Assembly: GCA_039192165.1 (NCBI GenBank)
Contig: JBCCXD010000002.1
Coordinates: 509,457 to 573,456, forward strand
Origin: Dinoroseobacter sp039192165
GTDB taxonomy: Bacteria; Pseudomonadota; Alphaproteobacteria; Rhodobacterales; Rhodobacteraceae
Direction of reading: 5' to 3'
DNA length: 64,000 bases
Below the pieces are notes generated by a model. It had not been told where the DNA came from, did not search any database, and worked only from the letters and a program-made list of their open reading frames with translations. Positions 44,542 through 52,559 of this stretch are shown here, one piece after another; positions within the stretch are counted from its first letter, which is position 1, and each line of letters opens with the position of its first letter. Both the position numbers and the translations under genes were made by a program.

Positions 44542-45693
44542 ATGGAGACGCCATTCAGCTTTTCGGTGCCGACCAAAGTGAAGTTTGGTGATGGTGTCAG
44601 TGCGAGTATCGCGCACGAAATTCCCAAGGACGCGAAGTGCGTCGTTGTCATGCGCGGCGCAAGCGGTCGCGCCTCTGCCACTGTGGTGTCCGCGCTTCGA
44701 AGCAGCGGATTTGAGCCTGTCGAGGTCGCCTGCGCAGGGGAGCCGTCGGTCGCCTCCATCAACGAAGCACTGGCGACGCTTGGCGGTGCAGACGTGGATG
44801 CAATCGTGGCCGTCGGAGGTGGCTCGGTCATCGACAGTGGCAAGGCGGTTGCCTTTTGTTTGGACCGGCGGATTACGCTACCGGATGACTTCACAAGCCT
44901 CTCTCCGGACCTTTTCGTTACTCCCGGTGCAGTTCCTTGTGTTGCGGTCCCCACCACAGCTGGTACCGGCGCAGAGGTGACGGCCAACGCAGTGTTGGAT
45001 ATGCCATCTCAGCGTGCCAAGGTCAGTTTGCGCGGACGCGCCCTTTTTCCTTCTTCAGCTTTGGTCGATCCTACGCTTCTTCCCTCTGCGCCGCGACAGA
45101 CGGTATTGTCTTCGGGGCTGGATGCGCTTGTTCAAACAATCGAGGCTTACACCTCCTGCGTCGCGACACCCTTTACCGATGCGCTTTCGCGTCCAAACAT
45201 CGCGCTTGGGCTCCGCGCGCTCAAAGACGTTCTAGAAACTGGCAGTTCCGCGTCCTGGCGCAACATGGCCTGGGTCAGCCTGACGAGCGGAGTAGCTTTG
45301 GCAAACGGTGGGCTCGGGGCCGCACACGGACTCGCATCGGTTCTGGGCGGCAGGTATGGCGCTCCCCATGGTGCCCTATGCGGGCGTCTGCTCGTTCCTG
45401 TTTTGCGACAGAATACAAGGGCAGCGAAGCCGGGTTCGCTCGCCCATAGAAAACTCGCCGATGTTGCTTTGGAGATTGAAAGCATTTTTCCTGCGCTCCC
45501 GGGTCAGGATGTATTCTCCGGATTGGAAGCGTGGCAAAATAGAGAGGGCCTTCCGCACCTCGCAGCGCTCGGTGTTCGACAGGAGGAAGTCGAGAGCTTA
45601 GCGCATCAGTCGTCAGCAGCGTCGTCGAGCAGGAAGAACGCAGTTGAACTGAGCGCAAGTGAATATGGCGACATCATTCGCGCAGCTCTTTGA
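44542..45693 (+). CDS. Iron-containing alcohol dehydrogenase family protein
   Basis: The 383-residue product has the group III dehydrogenase NAD motif VGGGSVIDSGKA and PTTAGTGAEVT. Metal-site histidines lie in LGAAHGLASVLGG and APHGALCG, and the aspartate in SSGLDALVQTIEAY. In this last motif, Q stands where classical members have H, as in a known subgroup ending TQ.IE. Being nine bases after glpK, it is co-transcribed with the glycerol genes and may oxidise a glycerol-related alcohol such as dihydroxyacetone/glycerol or a diol. That substrate is a guess. Confidence 0.85.
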   Translation: METPFSFSVPTKVKFGDGVSASIAHEIPKDAKCVVVMRGASGRASATVVSALRSSGFEPVEVACAGEPSVASINEALATLGGADVDAIVAVGGGSVIDSGKAVAFCLDRRITLPDDFTSLSPDLFVTPGAVPCVAVPTTAGTGAEVTANAVLDMPSQRAKVSLRGRALFPSSALVDPTLLPSAPRQTVLSSGLDALVQTIEAYTSCVATPFTDALSRPNIALGLRALKDVLETGSSASWRNMAWVSLTSGVALANGGLGAAHGLASVLGGRYGAPHGALCGRLLVPVLRQNTRAAKPGSLAHRKLADVALEIESIFPALPGQDVFSGLEAWQNREGLPHLAALGVRQEEVESLAHQSSAASSSRKNAVELSASEYGDIIRAAL

Positions 45694-45714
45694 CAGGTTC
45701 GTACATAGCGCCTG

Positions 45715-45735
45715 ATACCTTTTTCTCTTAGGTAT
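45715..45735. terminator. Weak inverted repeat after the Fe-ADH gene
   Basis: ATACCT (45715-45720) and AGGTAT (45730-45735) flank TTTTCTCTT between two convergent genes. The AT-rich six-base stem is weak, so a terminator role is tentative. Confidence 0.3.
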
Positions 45736-45845
45736 AAAGTTGTCACACAAAGGTTTGCGGACGTGCTGCGCCCCGTCTGCGCTATCCGTGCCATTGGCCT
45801 GCTTATACAGGCATATTCTACTTTGGCCGCTGCGGTTTCGCGACC

Positions 45846-46643
45846 TCACTCGACGGGTTCTGAGCAGGTTGCGAGCGCCGCTACGAGCGCGTCGAGACCA
45901 TCGGTCAACGCTGCCGGGCCGGGCTGCAGGATTAGGGGCGACTTTACCTCCGTAATTCGCCCTGCTTTGACTGCGGGAATTTTGCTCCACCCCACGCGTG
46001 CTGCAATTTTTTCGGGGCGCACCTTTTTTCCACACCAGGAGGCCACGATCACGTCGGGCGCCGCAGAGATCACCTGATCAGAACTTACAATCCGTTCCGT
46101 TGCCGCAGGTTCTTCAGCAAGGTCTGCGAAGACGTCTCGGCCGCCTGCAATCTCGATAAGTTCCGACACCCACTTGATGCCTGAGATCAACGGAGAGTCC
46201 CATTCTTCAAAGTAGACGGCGGGCCGCGAACTGCCCGAGGTCATCGCGGCAATACGCGCCAGCCGACGCTCGTACTTGTCTGCAAGGTGTGCAGCGCGGC
46301 GGGACTGATCCACTGTTGCGCCGAGATGGCGGATCATGGACAGAATTCCCCGAATATCGCGCTGGTTGTAGGCAACAACATTTACGCCTGATCTGATCAG
46401 ATCGGCCGCGATGTCTGCCTGCAGGTCAGAAAAGGTAAGCACCAAGTCCGGCGCAAGCTCCAGGATCTTTGGAATATCTGCTGAAGTAAATGCAGAGACG
46501 CGCGGTTTTTCCTTCCGCACTCGTTTTGGGCGGACGGCATATCCGGACACCCCCACAATGCGCGCTTCTTGACCAAGCAGATACAGCGTTTCCACTGTTT
46601 CCTCGGTCAGGCACACGATGCGTTCAGGTGGAAAGTTCTTCAT
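45846..46643 (-). CDS. BtuF-like cobalamin-binding-type protein without signal peptide
   Basis: The 265-residue product has the fold of class III metal-chelate binding proteins: PPERIVCLTEETVETLYLLGQ, then ELAPDLVLTFSDLQADIAADL and PAVYFEEWDSPLISGIKWVSEL. It begins MKNFPPERIVCL with no signal peptide, so it is probably cytoplasmic, unlike true BtuF. It is the last gene of a minus-strand unit headed by a cobalamin riboswitch, which supports a link to cobalamin or cobalt. It could be a chaperone or sensor. It lies three bases after the 100-residue hypothetical gene. Confidence 0.82.
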   Translation of the reverse strand: MKNFPPERIVCLTEETVETLYLLGQEARIVGVSGYAVRPKRVRKEKPRVSAFTSADIPKILELAPDLVLTFSDLQADIAADLIRSGVNVVAYNQRDIRGILSMIRHLGATVDQSRRAAHLADKYERRLARIAAMTSGSSRPAVYFEEWDSPLISGIKWVSELIEIAGGRDVFADLAEEPAATERIVSSDQVISAAPDVIVASWCGKKVRPEKIAARVGWSKIPAVKAGRITEVKSPLILQPGPAALTDGLDALVAALATCSEPVE

Positions 46644-46646
46644 GCG

Positions 46647-46949
46647 TCACAGAACATCCCGCCGTGATTTTGCGCCTCCGCGACGCGTGCGAGGCGGGAG
46701 CTTCAAGTCAAGCGGCTTTAGTGGGCTGGAGACAGAGTTCAAAAGAAGACTGCAAAATACAGCGATCGCCGGCGAGGTCCGTATGAACGGTTGTGCCAAG
46801 CTGTAGGCGCGCATGGCTTCGCCTGCGTAGCTTGCTGTGCCGCGCAGCGCACCCAGCCACTGCAGGTAGCCGAGATGCCCCATCTTCTCCGCGACATCCT
46901 GCGGAACAAAGCCCACATCAAGCTGCGCTATGGTGCGTTCCAGTAGCAT
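46647..46949 (-). CDS. Conserved-looking hypothetical protein in the B12-controlled operon
   Basis: I do not recognise this 100-residue protein as a named family. It starts MLLERTIAQLDVGFVPQDVA, is mostly helical (KMGHLGYLQWLGALRGTASY), and ends with a basic proline-rich tail (PLDLKLPPRTRRGGAKSRR). No signal peptide is evident. GGGGAAATCA precedes ATG 46949. It sits between the metal-binding protein gene and the BtuF-like gene with short gaps, so a role in the same uptake system is plausible. Confidence 0.65.
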   Translation of the reverse strand: MLLERTIAQLDVGFVPQDVAEKMGHLGYLQWLGALRGTASYAGEAMRAYSLAQPFIRTSPAIAVFCSLLLNSVSSPLKPLDLKLPPRTRRGGAKSRRDVL

Positions 46950-47018
46950 TGATTTCCCCTTTTTTTGGGCGATATCGGCAAGGTTTCGGCGCAACCGAAA
47001 CCCTGCCATTTGTATCTT

Positions 47019-47912
47019 TTAGCTTGCGCCGGACGTCTCAAGTGCCTCAAGAAGCGTGCCCAGATTGTGTTCAAACATTGCGAGGTAGCTGGTCGCCGGG
47101 CCGCCGCGCTCCGACAACGCGTCTGAGAAGAGACGGCCGCCAATCTCGATGCCCGTCTCGTCCGAAATCTGCTGGACAAGCGCTGGGCTGGTGATGTTCT
47201 CCACAAACAAAGCTGCCACTTCCTGTTCGCGAAGTTGCGTGATCAGCGCAGCGAGTTCCTGCGCAGACGGCTCGGCTTCGGTGTCGATGCCGACAGGTGC
47301 CAGAAACGTCAGACCATAGGCGTCTGCAAGATAGCCGAACGCGTCATGCGCTGTCACAACTGTGCGGTTTTTGTCCGGCAGCGCGGAGAGCTTTGTTTTG
47401 GTTTCCGCGTCGAGCGCTTCAAGTTTGGCGATATACGCCTCGGCATTTGCGGTGAACTCCTCTGCGTGGTCAGGCATGGCCTCGGACATTGCGGCAGTTA
47501 TGTTCTGAACGTACACCACGCCATTTGTAAGCGCGTTCCACGCGTGCGGGTCGGTCTCGCCATCAACCATCACTGGTTTTATGCCGTCGGTTGCGACAAA
47601 GACCTCGCCTTCGGTGCCCGACTCCGCAATCAGCGTGTCGGACCATGTCTCAAAACCCAAACCATTTACAAAGATCACATCTGCTTCCGCGACAGCCTGC
47701 GCATCAGCGACCGATGGCTCATACACATGCGCGTCGGCGTCGGGCCCCACGATGGTGGTGACAGTTGCATGATCGCCGACAACCTGCTCAACCATATCTC
47801 CGAGGATCGAAAAGCTGGCGACCACGTTCATTTCATCTGCGGAAACAGGCAGTGCTGTGAGGGCGAGAATAGCCGAGAATGCCCCGGCAGAAAGGGGATT
47901 GGAGAAAGTCAT
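47019..47912 (-). CDS. Metal ABC transporter substrate-binding protein (cluster A-I type)
   Basis: The 297-residue product has a signal peptide (SAGAFSAILALTALPVSA) and the ligand set of the ZnuA/AztC/PsaA group: H in DADAHVYEPS, H in DPHAWNAL, H in VTAHDAFGY and D in LFSDALSERGGP. There is no long His-rich loop, unlike the znuA gene at 16201. Family membership would suggest zinc or manganese, but the operon lies under a cobalamin riboswitch, so cobalt is the more interesting candidate. It overlaps the permease gene by four bases. Confidence 0.9.
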   Translation of the reverse strand: MTFSNPLSAGAFSAILALTALPVSADEMNVVASFSILGDMVEQVVGDHATVTTIVGPDADAHVYEPSVADAQAVAEADVIFVNGLGFETWSDTLIAESGTEGEVFVATDGIKPVMVDGETDPHAWNALTNGVVYVQNITAAMSEAMPDHAEEFTANAEAYIAKLEALDAETKTKLSALPDKNRTVVTAHDAFGYLADAYGLTFLAPVGIDTEAEPSAQELAALITQLREQEVAALFVENITSPALVQQISDETGIEIGGRLFSDALSERGGPATSYLAMFEHNLGTLLEALETSGAS

Positions 47913-48811
47913 TGAGGTCTCTTTTCTGTAGAAGTTTGCGCAATGGATGAGGATGTTTGGTGGGACGGTTTGCGCAGCCGTCCTCCAAATCCAAGAGGGC
48001 CCAAAAGAGCCGAGATCGCGAAAAACCCGCCAGTGGTCAAAACGATCGCTGGTCCGGAGGGTGTTTCAGGAAGCAGATAGGACAGGGTTAATCCGATCCA
48101 GCAACTGGTCAGCGCGAAGAAGAACCCCAGCAGAAGTTGGCCGGTGATCGTACTGGACCAATACCGGGCCGATGTTGCAGGCAGGATCATCAGTCCGACC
48201 GCCATCAGCGTTCCGAGGGTCTTAAACGCGGCGAGCAGATTGAGCACCAGAAGCAGCATAAATGCTTGCTCGATGAGCCATGGCCGCTTTGTCTGAGCCT
48301 CAAAAAACACCGGATCGCAGGTGCTTACAACGAGCGGCCTCAGAAGCGCGGCAAATGAAACAAGCGTTACAGTGGCGACCGCTCCAACCAGAAGCATCGA
48401 TGCATCGTCAATCCCAAGAATTGATCCGAAAAGGAAGCTCTTGAGCGGCACGGCCGAGCCCGCGGCGGACAAAATGAAAATCCCGGCTGCAAGCGCGATG
48501 AGATACAGCGACGCAAGGCTGGCATCGCTTCGTAGAATTGTCTTGCGCGCCAGTAAGGCAGTCAGGATCGCCACGCCGATGCCGGCAATCAGTCCTCCCA
48601 CCAGCAGGGACATCACCGACAGGCCCGCCGTGACAAACCCGATCACAATACCCGGCGTGATCGCGTGGGCCATGGCCTCGCCCGCAAGAGACAGACGTCG
48701 CAAGACCAGAAAAGCGCCAACTGGCGCGACAGATGCAGACAAAACCGTGGTCGCCACGAAGGCGCGACGCATAAAGGCAAAGCTCCACATCTCAGAGAAA
48801 AGCTCAAACAC
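47909..48811 (-). CDS. Metal ABC transporter permease (ABC-3 family)
   Basis: The 300-residue product is a ZnuB-like permease with about eight membrane segments and the family stretch VLRRLSLAGEAMAHAITPGIVIG near residue 30. GTG 48811 is chosen because it follows GGGAG with normal spacing, overlaps the ATPase gene by eight bases, and gives the standard start VFELFSEMWSFAFMRRAFVA. The upstream frame to 49093 is antisense-like sequence inside the ATPase gene. The C-terminal tail is polar (SHQTSSSIAQTSTEKRPQ). Confidence 0.92.
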   Translation of the reverse strand: MFELFSEMWSFAFMRRAFVATTVLSASVAPVGAFLVLRRLSLAGEAMAHAITPGIVIGFVTAGLSVMSLLVGGLIAGIGVAILTALLARKTILRSDASLASLYLIALAAGIFILSAAGSAVPLKSFLFGSILGIDDASMLLVGAVATVTLVSFAALLRPLVVSTCDPVFFEAQTKRPWLIEQAFMLLLVLNLLAAFKTLGTLMAVGLMILPATSARYWSSTITGQLLLGFFFALTSCWIGLTLSYLLPETPSGPAIVLTTGGFFAISALLGPLGFGGRLRKPSHQTSSSIAQTSTEKRPQ

Positions 48812-49562
48812 TGGCTGTCTCCCGCTGGCGCGCTGCGCCTCGAAACATCCAGGATGCCTGGCTTTCCGAAAGATATTTCTGCGCCACCAACCTTTCCGGC
48901 GTGAGAACAGTGTCGACGTCACCGAAAGTGGCCTGTTCCCCTCCGAGGAGCAAAGCGTGGCTGCAATGATCGAGAACAGACGACAGGTCGTGCACAACCA
49001 GCACCACCGCGCGGCCTTCATTGCGCCAGTGTCGGATAATCGATAGCAGATGCGCCTCAGTGCTTTGGTCAACCGCCGCGAACGGTTCATCAAGAAGGAT
49101 CAATTGAGCGTCCTGCATGATCACCCGTGCAAAGAGTGTGCGCTGAAGTTGTCCTCCGGACAGCGTGTGGATGGACTGATCGGCTATATCGAGCACACCC
49201 GTTGCGGCGAGCGCGCTTTCAACGCGCTGCTTGTTTTTGGCATTGAGTTTTCCCCGCAGACCAAGGCTCTGCCACGCGCCCATCGCAGCAAGCTCCCGAA
49301 CACGGATAGGGAAGCGGCGATCAAACTCGGTCAATTGCGCAAGATAGCCAACCTCGCGTCGGGTTTGTCCGGTCCAGGTCAATTTGCCTGCTAGGGGTTT
49401 GTTTAACCCAAGCAGCGTTTTCACGAAGGTGCTCTTTCCGGTGCCGTTTGCGCCCAGAACCGCCAGTGTGGCGCCGCATTCGACATCCATCGACAGCCCG
49501 CGAAACAGGGTCAGATTCTTAAATCCAAGCGCGAGGTTTCGGACTTCCAAAACGGGTGCCAT
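48804..49562 (-). CDS. Metal ABC transporter ATP-binding protein
   Basis: The 252-residue ATPase has Walker A GANGTGKST, signature LSGGQLQR, Walker B LILLDEPFAAVD and switch LVVHDLSSV. It resembles the ATPases of zinc/manganese importers. ATG 49562 overlaps the TGA of a tiny hydrophobic ORF upstream (TGATG), which suggests coupled translation. Regulation by the cobalamin riboswitch about 370 bases upstream is inferred from strand and the absence of another gene in between. Confidence 0.92.
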   Translation of the reverse strand: MAPVLEVRNLALGFKNLTLFRGLSMDVECGATLAVLGANGTGKSTFVKTLLGLNKPLAGKLTWTGQTRREVGYLAQLTEFDRRFPIRVRELAAMGAWQSLGLRGKLNAKNKQRVESALAATGVLDIADQSIHTLSGGQLQRTLFARVIMQDAQLILLDEPFAAVDQSTEAHLLSIIRHWRNEGRAVVLVVHDLSSVLDHCSHALLLGGEQATFGDVDTVLTPERLVAQKYLSESQASWMFRGAARQRETASV

Positions 49563-49648
49563 CACAACACCACCAGAATCGAAAGCCAGAGCACCCCGGA
49601 AAAGGCAAGAGCGCAGCCAATCAGCGCGGCAACGCTGATTTCTGTCAA
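49562..49648 (-). CDS. Possible 28-residue membrane peptide
   Basis: From TTG 49648 the frame reads TEISVAALIGCALAFSGVLW and continues LSILVVL, a single membrane span, and ends in TGA overlapping the ATPase ATG. No strong ribosome binding site is visible, and three small hairpins overlap its start. It could be a small accessory subunit of the transporter or a leader. The stop/start overlap and the hydrophobic pattern are the only support. Confidence 0.35.
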   Translation of the reverse strand: MTEISVAALIGCALAFSGVLWLSILVVL

Positions 49649-49772
49649 ACAGAAGCCCGGTCGCAAAGACCGGTGCTGGTCTCGGTCGCGCGGGGTCACG
49701 GTGACACCGGCGTTTGTGTTAGATCAGATGTTGCACAATCGCTATTTTTGGGCTTTTGCGCATCGCGTTGAT

Positions 49773-49880
49773 CTAAAAAAAGATCATATTTGCCGGTGTT
49801 TTTTCGGCACATCGCCACCCCCATGCGGGCGGGGACGAGGCGGAACAATGCTGTGTTTCGGCGGCGAAAGCGTCGACCAT
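49773..49880 (-). CDS. Possible 35-residue ORF directly behind the riboswitch
   Basis: ATG 49880 is preceded by GAAGGAG with six-base spacing, a very good signal, just after the cobalamin riboswitch. The product (VDAFAAETQHCSASSPPAWG and on to CAEKTPANMIFF) matches no family I know. It may be a leader peptide whose translation is gated by the riboswitch, or the rest of a decayed gene. The stretch 49649-49772 after it holds only the inverted repeat GATCTAAAAAAAGATC and a hairpin. Confidence 0.4.
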   Translation of the reverse strand: MVDAFAAETQHCSASSPPAWGWRCAEKTPANMIFF

Positions 49881-49926
49881 TGACTTCTCCTTCCAGGACA
49901 CCCCGCCTGGATAAGTTTCAGTTGCG

Positions 49927-50145
49927 ATGGCAGGTCTCCTGACTCGCGGGTCGATGCTTTTCCGAACCTTCCCAGGCTTGCGTATGGCGCCAGCCCAGTG
50001 GTCTCTACGGAATCGCTCACCGCTCACAGTTGCGGGGGCAGTCACGGATTTGGCGCCTGATGGCTACACCTCACCGTGTTCCCATTTCATCTCGGCGAAC
50101 CTTGGTCGCCGGGAACCATCCCAGCCACCTAACGCCGTCAAATTG
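49927..50145 (-). ncRNA. Cobalamin riboswitch
   Basis: On the minus strand the element shows the conserved parts in order: GGGATGGTTCCC near the 5' end, GATGAAATGGGAACACGGTG, TGCCCCCGCAACTGTGAGC, ACCACTGGGC, CCTGGGAAGG, and the B12 box GAGTCAGGAGACCTGCC (49929-49945). This is the classic AdoCbl-binding aptamer. It reads toward the small ORFs and the metal ABC transporter genes. A ribosome binding site lies about 40 bases after the B12 box, so control of translation initiation is likely. No intrinsic terminator is evident. Confidence 0.95.
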
Positions 50146-50295
50146 GTTTGGTCAAGGATCAAGAGACGCCGCGGCAGCGTGCCGCGCGCATCGCTTGTCG
50201 TTCAGAGCACCAAGGAGATTGCCACATGCGGTCCAAGACCGCTTACGTCACCTGATTTGCAATCCCGCGCTGGGGCCCCGTGTCTAAAAGGAGGT

Positions 50296-51099
50296 TTAAA
50301 AACCCGACTGATTTTCAGATCTGGTGAAGTATCTTTCGACCTGAGGCAAAACCGATTTTCCTGCTGCAGCATGTTGAGGCTGCTCCGGGTTGGGGGTTCT
50401 GACAACGCATTCGGCGTAGGATTGACGTTGGCGAATCTGGTTCCACCAACGCGTAACCTTCGGGTAATTTGTCTGCCACAAGCCGCTGAGCTGCAGCTCA
50501 TCCAGTCGCAAGACCAAAGGCGTCATGGACGTGTCAGCCAAGGTGTAGTCTGCGCCCACCAGCCAACCGCTATCCTCCGTTATCTGTGCCTCCATATCGG
50601 ACAGCATCATCTGTAAGCCTGCCATAGCGGCCGGGAAATCAGGGCTGTCTAACCCTAAACTGATCACTCGCCTGCGCCTTTCCCGCTTTGCGGCGTCCGG
50701 TATACCATCAATGTAGGCATTGATTTCGTCCGGCGTCTTCTCCAAAATTTTTGGCCGCATGGAGATTGCATAGGTCGCCACACCGACCATGGCCAGGCAT
50801 TCGTCGGCGCGTTTCATCCACCACCAGTTTTTCGCAATACCAAGCGCAGTGCTCGGCTTAAGGGCCGGCCCCTTAAATGCGTCGTCAATGTAATTGATGA
50901 TGACCGAGCTTTCCGTAAGAACCTCCCCGTCATGGATCAATGTCGGCACAACACCATTTCGGTTGAGCCTCAGGTATTCAGGGGTCTGCAAGTAGGCCCG
51001 ATCAACGATGCGGGACTCATAGGCCACGTCTTTTTCCGCCATAGCAAATCGGACCTTCTGTCCGCAGGTTGCACCGGGGAAGAAAATAAGCTGCAGCAT
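50296..51099 (-). CDS. Glutathione S-transferase family protein
   Basis: The 267-residue product has the thioredoxin-like N-terminal domain (MLQLIFFPGATCGQKVRFAM, then VVPTLIHDGEVLTESSVIIN with the cis-Pro and glutathione-binding ES) and an all-helical C-terminal domain (LVGADYTLADTSMTPLVLRLDEL). A long insertion and a C-terminal extension occur, as in GDAP1- or beta-etherase-like members. Beside ring-cleavage genes it could isomerise a ring-fission product or cleave an aryl ether. It lies 161 bases downstream of the MDR gene. Confidence 0.82.
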   Translation of the reverse strand: MLQLIFFPGATCGQKVRFAMAEKDVAYESRIVDRAYLQTPEYLRLNRNGVVPTLIHDGEVLTESSVIINYIDDAFKGPALKPSTALGIAKNWWWMKRADECLAMVGVATYAISMRPKILEKTPDEINAYIDGIPDAAKRERRRRVISLGLDSPDFPAAMAGLQMMLSDMEAQITEDSGWLVGADYTLADTSMTPLVLRLDELQLSGLWQTNYPKVTRWWNQIRQRQSYAECVVRTPNPEQPQHAAAGKSVLPQVERYFTRSENQSGF

Positions 51100-51260
51100 T
51101 GGTCCTCCTTTCAGAACTCCGGGAGCGACTGCTTGCGGTTCGCCTTGCGATAGCCAAACGAGGGGCAGGTTGAAGAAAGCGAAGAAGGTCTGCGGAGGTT
51201 TAAAACGCCCTTCAAGAACAGTGGATCTGAAAAACGGACAGAAACGACCAAACCGATTCT

Positions 51261-52283
51261 CTATATTTTCACCATGAGTTTCCCCATGTTGTTGCCTTTG
51301 TACAGGCGCTGGATTGCGCCAGCTGCCACATCTATTCCCTCGTGAATTTCAACGCGGTGCGCCAGCTTGCCATCCAGGAACCACTGACAAAGCTGCGCCT
51401 GTACCTCGGGCCATCGGTCCTTGTAGTCGAATGTGTAAAGCCCCTGAAATCGAGCGCGCGTGACAAGGAGCGTCCTTTCGATCCGAGGACCGTCCGGAGG
51501 AGGGGACCAAACGGCAACAGAAGCCGTACCGCAAATAATCGAACGGGCCCCGACGGCCAGCTTTCCGTAGACTGCGTCCGAAATGGCGCCGGCGGTATTG
51601 TCGAAATAGACGTTTACACCATCCGGGCACGCATCCGCCAAGGCCTCACCCAGGTTCGCGGTCTTGTAATTGATCGCGGCATCGTAGCCGAACGCGTCTT
51701 TGCAGAGGGCGACCTTTTCATCGCTTCCAGTCAGTCCAACTGTGCGGCAGCCCTGGAGTTTCGCGATCTGGCCCGCAACGCTTCCGACTGCTCCCGCAGC
51801 TGTCGACACCACAACGCAGTCGTTGGGCTTGGGCTCTCCGATGAACATCAGCCCGCAATAGGCCGTGATCCCAGTGCTTCCCAACACACCAAGAAACGTC
51901 TCCAGAGGAATGTCAGCGCCCTGCAGATCCGGAACTTTGAAACGCAGCATTGATCCATCGTCAACGGCGTATTCCTGCAACCCAAACGTGCCGACAACCC
52001 TGTCACCAATGCTAAAATCAGGATGCCGGCTCGCGATCACCTCGCCGGCAGTGACCGCGCGCATAACGGCTCCGAGCGCAACGGGCTCTGAGTAATTCTT
52101 GGCTAAGTTTGCCCATCCGCGCATCGCCGGGTCGATCGAGATGTACCGGTTTCTCACTAGAAACTGACCCTCGATAGGGTCCGGTATGCGACTTTCGGTT
52201 CGCTCGAAGTGTTCAACCTGCGGGATGCCAACAGGTCGCGACTTTAGGATGATCTGGGTGTTGATTGTATCTGAGATCGGCAC
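51261..52283 (-). CDS. NADP-dependent MDR double-bond reductase
   Basis: The 340-residue product belongs to the zinc-free MDR group of leukotriene B4 / prostaglandin / curcumin reductases: RNRYISIDPAMRGWA, GVLGSTGITAYCGL, VVSTAAGAVGSVAGQIAKL and the end NNMGKLMVKI. It should reduce an alpha,beta-unsaturated carbonyl. GTG 52283 is preferred to the open frame up to 52361, since GGAGGGA lies seven bases upstream. It is divergent from the dioxygenase gene, and degenerate IclR-type sites lie in between. Confidence 0.88.
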   Translation of the reverse strand: MPISDTINTQIILKSRPVGIPQVEHFERTESRIPDPIEGQFLVRNRYISIDPAMRGWANLAKNYSEPVALGAVMRAVTAGEVIASRHPDFSIGDRVVGTFGLQEYAVDDGSMLRFKVPDLQGADIPLETFLGVLGSTGITAYCGLMFIGEPKPNDCVVVSTAAGAVGSVAGQIAKLQGCRTVGLTGSDEKVALCKDAFGYDAAINYKTANLGEALADACPDGVNVYFDNTAGAISDAVYGKLAVGARSIICGTASVAVWSPPPDGPRIERTLLVTRARFQGLYTFDYKDRWPEVQAQLCQWFLDGKLAHRVEIHEGIDVAAGAIQRLYKGNNMGKLMVKI

Positions 52284-52355
52284 TTGGCAGTCCCTCCGAA
52301 CCGTCCGGCGAGAGTAGAATGCCCGCCGATCCGGGTCTCGGACCATCACTGGCGC

Positions 52356-52370
52356 GGCCATCTGGTGAAC
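52356..52370. promoter_or_regulatory. Degenerate IclR-type operator before the MDR gene
   Basis: GGCCATCTGGTGAAC keeps the right arm TGAAC and spacing of the GTTCA-N5-TGAAC motif and has two changes in the left arm. It ends 73 bases before the MDR start, almost the same distance as at other sites of this cluster. Confidence 0.4.
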
Positions 52371-52472
52371 AGCCGTTGCGCAAAACAGGCGTTTGCCTGA
52401 ACCGTACCCTGGGCCTTAGAGAACACTGTGATGAGGTTAAACTGGCCGGTGGTGCCTGCGCCCACTACACTC

Positions 52473-52487
52473 GTCCACCTGGTGACC
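52473..52487. promoter_or_regulatory. Degenerate IclR-type operator before the dioxygenase gene
   Basis: GTCCACCTGGTGACC differs from GTTCA-N5-TGAAC by one base in each arm. It lies 73 bases before the dioxygenase start. Confidence 0.4.
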
Positions 52488-52559
52488 GTGCTCACAATCG
52501 GCCGGGACACTGTAAGGCGGAGTTTTTAGAGTCTTCGGCAACACGTTAAGGAGGTCGTC

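Noticed and set aside
47019..49562. Calling the second metal ABC system a Zur-controlled AztABC zinc importer
   Set aside because: No Zur-type palindrome was seen in front of it, no aztD gene is present, and the upstream control element is a cobalamin riboswitch.
49738..49800. Inverted repeat GATCTAAAAAAAGATC as an FNR/CRP-type site or terminator
   Set aside because: The half-site spacing does not fit FNR or CRP, and the stem is only four strong bases, so neither role can be supported.
49927..50616. A 229-codon plus-strand ORF over the riboswitch
   Set aside because: It is antisense to the cobalamin aptamer and the GST gene and has no recognisable domain.
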